Source: an uncultured Clostridia bacterium (GTDB lineage: Bacteria > Bacillota > Clostridia > TANB77 > CAG-508). Taken from it: 18,288 nucleotides of DNA. Shown piece after piece: positions 13,650-18,288 of this stretch (position 1 is the stretch's first letter; each line of letters begins with the position of its first letter). The notes under the pieces were generated by a model. The model did not search any database and was not told the origin of the DNA. It saw nothing but the letters and a program-made list of their open reading frames with translations. Location: the NCBI GenBank assembly GCA_948664205.1, contig CAPNDH010000027.1, positions 1-18,288 on the forward strand. The letters are read 5' to 3'. Made by a program: the position numbers and the translations under genes.

Positions 13650-14897
13650 TTATTTATATGAGTATTTAAATTTATGTATTCCTAGTGTTTTGTAGTCTTT
13701 ATCGTATTTCATAGCATAAATTTCATAATTGCCTTCATTATTAGGTATTTTATTATACTCATTTAATGTTTTATTGTAGATTGAGTAGTAAGAATATTCG
13801 TCTGCATAAATTATACTAGGAATCAATATTTTTAGTTCCGATTTAATTTCTTTACCCAAAATCCAATTATTGCTATTTTCAATACTATCTGTTAAATCAT
13901 TTACATCTTCTTTATCATAATAAACATTTATAATGGTATATTCAGTTTTATCTTGTTCAATAGTTGTCATATCTTCCATAATTTCAAGTACACCACTACT
14001 TGGTAGTTCAGCATCAATTATGTTTTTATAATCATCTATCTTACTATAATCTTGTTCAAATGTTGGAAAAAAGCAAAACGCACCATAACACAATAGTAAA
14101 AAACCTATTATAAATCCAGCCACAATATTTTTAGTACATTTAAATCCCTTATTCTTATATTTAAATCCTAATACAATAGATAATATTGGAATTGGTAACC
14201 AACACCAAAATACCCACATAGTTTTTGTAAAGTTAAACCCATGTGGATTTAATATATTATTTACTAAACCTACAGAATATAATCCACCCCATAAACTTGC
14301 TATAGTTACTATAAATAGAATTATCATACCGCTTTTTATAAAATTGGGATTTTTATATTCTATATTTTTCTTATTCTCTAAATCCTTTTCTATGTTTTTA
14401 AATTTTTGTCTAATAAAATTCATTAGTTCTATTTCACATTTATTTTTTTGAATTATTATTACAATCTTTTTTATTCCGTGTTTCAAATAAATATTTGTAT
14501 CTGTTTCTATAAGTCTTTCAATATCAGAATATTCCATTTTACAAGATGTGGTTTCTCCATATTCTATAAAATAATCTTCAAAAAATTTTATATTCCATTC
14601 AGCGTCAATTCTTTTTTTCTCTTTCATAGTATTAAATGATTTTTCTGCATTTTTTTCAAGTCTTATTTTGTAGGTTATCATAACAATTGCTTCGCATATT
14701 ATAAAAAAAGTTAATACTTCGATACTACTTTTTGATAATATAGCAATTATTGCTGTGAATATTAAATTAAGTATTGTTCCATATCTTACCATTTTCCAAT
14801 ATACTTCTGGAAAATATTTAACCATCTTTTTGTATTCATCAGCTGTTGCTTCACTTTCATATATAAATAAACACTTTTCATTACTTTCTTTTTCCAT
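13650..14897 (-). CDS. YcxB-like membrane protein with extracytoplasmic C-terminal domain
   Basis: 415 aa. Two membrane segments (~39-56 and 58-77) are followed by a cytoplasmic stretch typical of YcxB-family proteins (~100-165: FFEDYFIEYGETTSCKMEYS, then DIERLIETDTNIYL, then IVIIIQKNKC). Three more membrane segments come next (~190-211, 226-246, 257-279). The last ~135 residues, hydrophilic and Tyr/Asp-rich, probably lie outside the cell. AGGAGA precedes the ATG by 6 bases. It is the last gene of the minus-strand run from 18176. No strong terminator was seen behind it, so read-through toward the deacetylase is possible. Function unknown. Confidence 0.65.
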   Translation of the reverse strand: MEKESNEKCLFIYESEATADEYKKMVKYFPEVYWKMVRYGTILNLIFTAIIAILSKSSIEVLTFFIICEAIVMITYKIRLEKNAEKSFNTMKEKKRIDAEWNIKFFEDYFIEYGETTSCKMEYSDIERLIETDTNIYLKHGIKKIVIIIQKNKCEIELMNFIRQKFKNIEKDLENKKNIEYKNPNFIKSGMIILFIVTIASLWGGLYSVGLVNNILNPHGFNFTKTMWVFWCWLPIPILSIVLGFKYKNKGFKCTKNIVAGFIIGFLLLCYGAFCFFPTFEQDYSKIDDYKNIIDAELPSSGVLEIMEDMTTIEQDKTEYTIINVYYDKEDVNDLTDSIENSNNWILGKEIKSELKILIPSIIYADEYSYYSIYNKTLNEYNKIPNNEGNYEIYAMKYDKDYKTLGIHKFKYSYK

Positions 14898-14937
14898 TTT
14901 TAATCTCCTATATATATATATACATTTTTTATTTCTT

Positions 14938-16086
14938 CTATTTTATAATTTTATTACATTCCCAATTTCTTCCCTTGTCTTTTGAAATAAATTCATAGTA
15001 TGTTTTTTCTGGATCTTTATTATGATTTATAGTATAGATTTTTACTTTTAATTCTCCATTTTCTTCGTATGGTACACCTTTTACAAATAAATTTCTTTCT
15101 TCTATATTTCTTGGATGGATGATATTTACATTTTTAAAAGTTTTTCCTCCATTAATAGTAACTCTTAATCCTCCATTTTCTCCATCTGTTCCTGCAAGAC
15201 CAGGATCATTTATAAAGCCTATATTTTCATCTATAAATACAAATTCTGCTCCATTATCAATTTGTATGTAATTCTCGTAACCATCGTGAACTGAAAACCA
15301 TGTTTTTCCACTATCTTCTGTCTTTTCTATTCTTACAATTGACCTTTGAGCTAATATTGATTCTAAATATGCTACTCTTATTTTCTTAGTTCCATTAATG
15401 TCTTTTTCATATAATATGTCTTCTTTTGGTACATTGCTTGGTAATTTGTTGCTGTCATAGTCTTTTATATCTGATTCATAATTTGTATTACCATTTAATA
15501 TATTATTGTCAGAATCTATTACAGTTACATTTTGTTTTATATTATTATGAGTATGAATTAATTTTCCTTTTTTATCATAATATCTAGTTTCTAAAACTTC
15601 ATGTTTATATCCTAATTTTTCTTCAAATGGATCAAATCCACCTTTTCCATAATCATCTTCTATAAGTCTATATTTGCCTCTAACCAATATATTATAATAA
15701 TCATAGTAATCAACTCTTGTACTTAGAAATGCCCTTACATAACCTACCATTTGTTTTTTATCTTTTTTCAATGCATGTTCTTCTACTATATGTTCAGGTG
15801 GTAAAAATGCAATATAAAATGCTCCAAATATTGCTAAAAAGAAAGTTATACAAGCTAAACATATCGCTATACAAATTTTAGTAGATCTATCATTAGCTCT
15901 TATCATAGCTTGTACCATACCTGCGACAAATCCTAATATTGTAATACAAATAGAAAAAATATATACACAATGCATAAATTCCATACCACATGCATTTATT
16001 ATTAATTTTATAATTATAAATATAACTAAATAGATTATTGTATATATAAAAATATTAAACTTATATTTATTTATAATTTCTTTCAT
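14938..16086 (-). CDS. Membrane-anchored protein with Asp-box (BNR/sialidase-like) repeats
   Basis: 382 aa. Three N-terminal membrane segments (~12-31, 40-60, 71-94) are followed by a ~285-residue domain predicted to face outward. That domain contains three Asp-box type motifs, TEDSGKTW (256-263), TINGGKTF (310-317) and SKDKGRNW (368-375), spaced ~55 residues apart as in blades of a beta-propeller. No sialidase catalytic arginine triad can be assigned, so enzymatic activity is not supported; a binding or sensing role is more likely. ATG 16084-16086 overlaps the TGA of a 27-aa upstream reading frame by 4 bases (ATGA), implying translational coupling. Member of the operon 18176-13650. Confidence 0.65.
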   Translation of the reverse strand: MKEIINKYKFNIFIYTIIYLVIFIIIKLIINACGMEFMHCVYIFSICITILGFVAGMVQAMIRANDRSTKICIAICLACITFFLAIFGAFYIAFLPPEHIVEEHALKKDKKQMVGYVRAFLSTRVDYYDYYNILVRGKYRLIEDDYGKGGFDPFEEKLGYKHEVLETRYYDKKGKLIHTHNNIKQNVTVIDSDNNILNGNTNYESDIKDYDSNKLPSNVPKEDILYEKDINGTKKIRVAYLESILAQRSIVRIEKTEDSGKTWFSVHDGYENYIQIDNGAEFVFIDENIGFINDPGLAGTDGENGGLRVTINGGKTFKNVNIIHPRNIEERNLFVKGVPYEENGELKVKIYTINHNKDPEKTYYEFISKDKGRNWECNKIIK

Positions 16087-16166
16087 AACTTTATAATTCC
16101 TTTATTTCTTATAATATAACATATAAATATTGTTAATGCTATTATTATTTTTTTTTGTTTTTCCAT
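16083..16166 (-). CDS. 27-aa single-span small membrane protein (candidate)
   Basis: The sequence begins MEKQKKIIIALTIFICYIIR: a positively charged start, then a hydrophobic stretch of about 13 residues (7-19) and a basic tail. Its TGA overlaps the next gene's ATG (ATGA), the usual sign of translational coupling. AGGAG (16179-16183) overlaps the upstream gene's stop codon, 12 bases before this ATG, and another AGG is nearer. The tight fit between two operon genes is the main evidence; a non-coding linker is the alternative. Confidence 0.45.
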   Translation of the reverse strand: MEKQKKIIIALTIFICYIIRNKGIIKL

Positions 16167-16181
16167 TGATAGCCTATTCTC

Positions 16182-16715
16182 CTATACTATCATATTAAAT
16201 TCAAACATAATATCATTATATAATATTGCTAAAGTAATAATTATTGCCCAATTTATAAATGTTATAATGCCATATCTAATTATTTTCTCTTTTTCAGTTA
16301 AATATAAATTAAAAACCGTTCTTTGATGGCATATTATTGCAATTATTGCTAATATAAAAGAGGTTAAATTAGGTAATGCCATAAAAGACATAACTGATAA
16401 GAAACTTGCATAATGGTATCCTATATAATTTCTTTTATTTATATCAAAATTGCACTTTCTTTTCGTTTCAATGAAATATCCATCTATTGCTAAATCAATT
16501 TGTTTGTTATTTATTAATATTACTATGATTTTATCTTCTATTTTAATTGGTATAATTACTCCTATTAAATAGGCTTGTATACATCTTATTTTTTTATCAG
16601 GTAATATATTTTCTCCATTAACTTTCAAACCAAATTTTTCAAATATTGCAGGTAATTCAATTTTTATATTATATTCTTTTTCATTTATTTTTATATTCCA
16701 TTCTTTTTCTCTCAT
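16182..16715 (-). CDS. Integral membrane protein with N-terminal beta-rich domain
   Basis: 177 aa. The first ~95 residues look beta-stranded, with a repeating pattern (WNIKINEKEYNIKIELPAIF ... LKVNGENI; then PIKIEDKIIVILINNKQIDL ... AIDGYFIE), faintly like FAIM-type double repeats; this similarity is weak. Two hydrophobic segments follow (~101-128 and 146-168). AAGGAG is 4 bases before the ATG. It lies 22 bases downstream of the 202-aa gene in the same operon. Function unknown. Confidence 0.6.
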   Translation of the reverse strand: MREKEWNIKINEKEYNIKIELPAIFEKFGLKVNGENILPDKKIRCIQAYLIGVIIPIKIEDKIIVILINNKQIDLAIDGYFIETKRKCNFDINKRNYIGYHYASFLSVMSFMALPNLTSFILAIIAIICHQRTVFNLYLTEKEKIIRYGIITFINWAIIITLAILYNDIMFEFNMIV

Positions 16716-16737
16716 GAATCTCCTTTTTAATACTACT

Positions 16738-17346
16738 TTAGAATGTTATTGTTATATCATCTACATATAATTTATAATTTTCTATATTGCTATCTATAAT
16801 TGTATAAAAAATTATTCCACATTGATTATTCATCGTTTCAAATTCTGCTATATCAAATTTTGAATTGTTGCTATCATATATCTTTTGCTTTTCTTTTTCT
16901 ATTTCTTTTTCATCAAAAGCATTTATTAATACAATATATGCTTTGTCATTACTTTTACTTTCAATTTTCGCTATATTATATCCCAAATTATAAATTGCTC
17001 TATGAGTTATAAACTTGTCTCTGTGCATTCTCCATTTTCCATTTTCTTTTTCAAATAGATATGGAATTGTTGCGCCATTAAATTTTACTAATGCAGTATC
17101 TTCATTATATATATATGTTGGCTCATCTTCTTTTAAGAAGTTTGGATATTGATATTTTATTACATCTTCTACACTATTGAATCCTATAAAATTCCTTTCA
17201 ATAGGATTCATAGCTAAAACAAAATATAATATAATTCCTATAAGAATTCCTATCGCTATTGTAATTTTATTTCTTTTCTTTCTGACTAAAGCAAAATATA
17301 TGGTTAAAACAATTGTTATAATAATTACTCTTAATATACTATACAT
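16738..17346 (-). CDS. Membrane-anchored protein of unknown function
   Basis: 202 aa. Two N-terminal membrane segments (~3-20 and 27-46) precede a ~150-residue soluble domain with mixed alpha/beta character (GFNSVEDVIKYQYPNFLKED; ALVKFNGATIPYLFEKENGK; GIIFYTIIDSNIENYKLYVD). The pattern 'phi-K-F-x-G-x-x-I-P-Y-L-F-x-K-x-x-G-K-W' is common in small secreted or anchored Bacillota proteins of unknown role. GAAAGG lies 8 bases before the ATG. The start overlaps the end of the 281-aa gene by 16 bases, showing operon organisation. Confidence 0.65.
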   Translation of the reverse strand: MYSILRVIIITIVLTIYFALVRKKRNKITIAIGILIGIILYFVLAMNPIERNFIGFNSVEDVIKYQYPNFLKEDEPTYIYNEDTALVKFNGATIPYLFEKENGKWRMHRDKFITHRAIYNLGYNIAKIESKSNDKAYIVLINAFDEKEIEKEKQKIYDSNNSKFDIAEFETMNNQCGIIFYTIIDSNIENYKLYVDDITITF

Positions 17347-18176
17347 CTTCTATTCCTTTCATAGTTAATTCCAAATACAGCCTTAAATCTATCTGTATTT
17401 ATTCCATCGCTTGCTTTCCATCTATTTACTGGATATGAAAAATCATTATTATATTCTACTGGATCTCTACTACCATCTGCTATTGTAAATTCATCTATAT
17501 AACATGGGTATTCTTTACTTGATAAGATTCCACTTATTCCTAAAATATTTAGTAAAACACTTATCTCATTTTTATTTCCCTTAATGATTTTTTGTTTTAC
17601 TATATAATCTCGATATTTTCCTGCTTTATTTTTAGGCTCTAATTTTTGAATGCAATCTAATATTTTCTTTAATATTTGCATATCATCCTTTGTCGCTGAA
17701 ACTTTTGGCAACAACAAAAATTGTTCAAGATCAAATAATGCATATTGCAATTGTGTATGTCTAATTCCACCCCACTTGTATCTTTCAAAGTTTAATACAT
17801 TATATCCTAATCTTAATTCATACTCATTCGGGCTATTTTTCCATTTATACCAATCACATATTTTGCAATGTTCTTCTCTAGTTGCTTCATGATTATATAT
17901 CGAAATTGCATACCAATAACTTCCTAAAGCTGATCTAAATTCTAGTTTATGTGATGAAAGACTATAAAGAAATGCATTTGCAACATCTCTTACATCTGTC
18001 TTTTTTATAATTACATTAATTCTTTCCAATGTTTCTCTATGACTAATACTTTGTGGATATTCAAACATGTATCCTTCTTCTTTTGCTGTAATAAAATCTT
18101 CATTTGATATATGTCCATCTTTCCAACCTATACTATTCCAATATGTGTCATATAGAATTTTTAATCCTTTATCCAT
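17331..18176 (-). CDS. Conserved hypothetical soluble protein with CKIC motif
   Basis: 281 aa, no signal peptide or membrane segment. Predominantly helical up to ~215, with a HCKICDWYKW motif (~106-115) that could bind metal together with nearby His residues. The final third contains YPCYIDEFTIADGSRDPVEY and FSYPVNRWKASDGINTDRF, a pattern I associate with widespread hypothetical proteins found beside membrane or toxin-immunity genes, without a known activity. GGAG is about 12 bases before the ATG. First gene of the run toward 13650; its end overlaps the next gene. No confident promoter was found in the 110 bases before it. Confidence 0.6.
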   Translation of the reverse strand: MDKGLKILYDTYWNSIGWKDGHISNEDFITAKEEGYMFEYPQSISHRETLERINVIIKKTDVRDVANAFLYSLSSHKLEFRSALGSYWYAISIYNHEATREEHCKICDWYKWKNSPNEYELRLGYNVLNFERYKWGGIRHTQLQYALFDLEQFLLLPKVSATKDDMQILKKILDCIQKLEPKNKAGKYRDYIVKQKIIKGNKNEISVLLNILGISGILSSKEYPCYIDEFTIADGSRDPVEYNNDFSYPVNRWKASDGINTDRFKAVFGINYERNRRCIVY

Positions 18177-18254
18177 TTTTTATATAATCTCCAGTTAACT
18201 ATTTTATTTTTTTACTACTACACTATATCATATATTGGTGTTAGAATAGATATA

Positions 18255-18283
18255 TGGACACATTTTATGAGAGAGTGTATAAT
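18255..18283 (+). promoter_or_regulatory. Outward-facing promoter at the right edge
   Basis: TGGACA (18255-18260) and TATAAT (18278-18283) with a 17-base spacer on the plus strand. It is divergent from the 281-aa gene and would drive a gene beyond the window. Confidence 0.6.
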
Positions 18284-18288
18284 AAATT

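Noticed and set aside
3069..16320. Other CGGT or ACCG tetranucleotides inside genes (for example near 2166, 2790, 3069, 6987, 14320 and 16317)
   Set aside because: In each of these CGG is out of frame relative to the gene (for example AGC GGT, TGC GGT, CCG GTA), so they are neither frameshift sites nor counterexamples.

Overview
This is a strongly AT-rich window with AGGAGG-type ribosome sites, consensus TTGACA/TATAAT promoters and intrinsic terminators. That, together with an oxygen-sensitive glycyl-radical pyruvate formate-lyase, points to an anaerobic low-GC Bacillota, probably an uncultured gut Clostridia-like lineage. The lineage is an inference; no rRNA or tRNA gene is present to anchor it.

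Layout. Positions 2-1429 (+) hold the 3' end of a radical-SAM/helix-hairpin-helix DNA modification/repair-type protein and its usual partner, a DUF4130 family protein. A small XRE regulator (1575-1904) follows, with a probable structured, pseudoknotted RNA directly behind it (1907-2020). A PIN-domain protein (2099-3232, -) is divergent from pflB (3473-5707, +). Two minus-strand genes, a small membrane protein and a phage-type ORF6N protein, separate pflB from its activase gene pflA (7150-7857, +). A heavy-metal permease of the ArsP_2 type (7901-8773, -) converges on pflA. Everything from there to 18176 is on the minus strand: a 476-aa protein of unknown function behind a double-OB single-stranded DNA-binding protein; a conserved hypothetical; a DUF3841 protein; a polysaccharide deacetylase; and a compact six-gene operon (18176 to 13650) of mostly membrane-anchored proteins, including a 27-aa protein and one with Asp-box repeats. 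A divergent promoter leaves the window at its right edge.

Most striking observation. Three genes from unrelated conserved families (DUF4130, ORF6N, polysaccharide deacetylase) are each broken by the same lesion: one extra C in front of a GGT codon at a position where the family has glycine. In all three the zero-frame codon is CGG followed by T, and moving +1 (or reading CGGU as a four-base codon) restores the conserved protein. By eye, the only other in-frame CGG codons in the window (two in the PIN gene, one in the small membrane protein) are followed by A or G and are read without a shift. Three independent lesions falling on one rare tetranucleotide are hard to explain by random decay. 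They suggest recurrent +1 frameshifting or quadruplet decoding at CGGU, unless a systematic sequencing error produces the pattern.

How the genes work together. PflB and PflA form the anaerobic pyruvate-to-formate system. The first two genes form a DNA-metabolism pair. SSB and the 476-aa protein are probably co-transcribed. The terminal operon looks like an envelope-associated system of unknown role.
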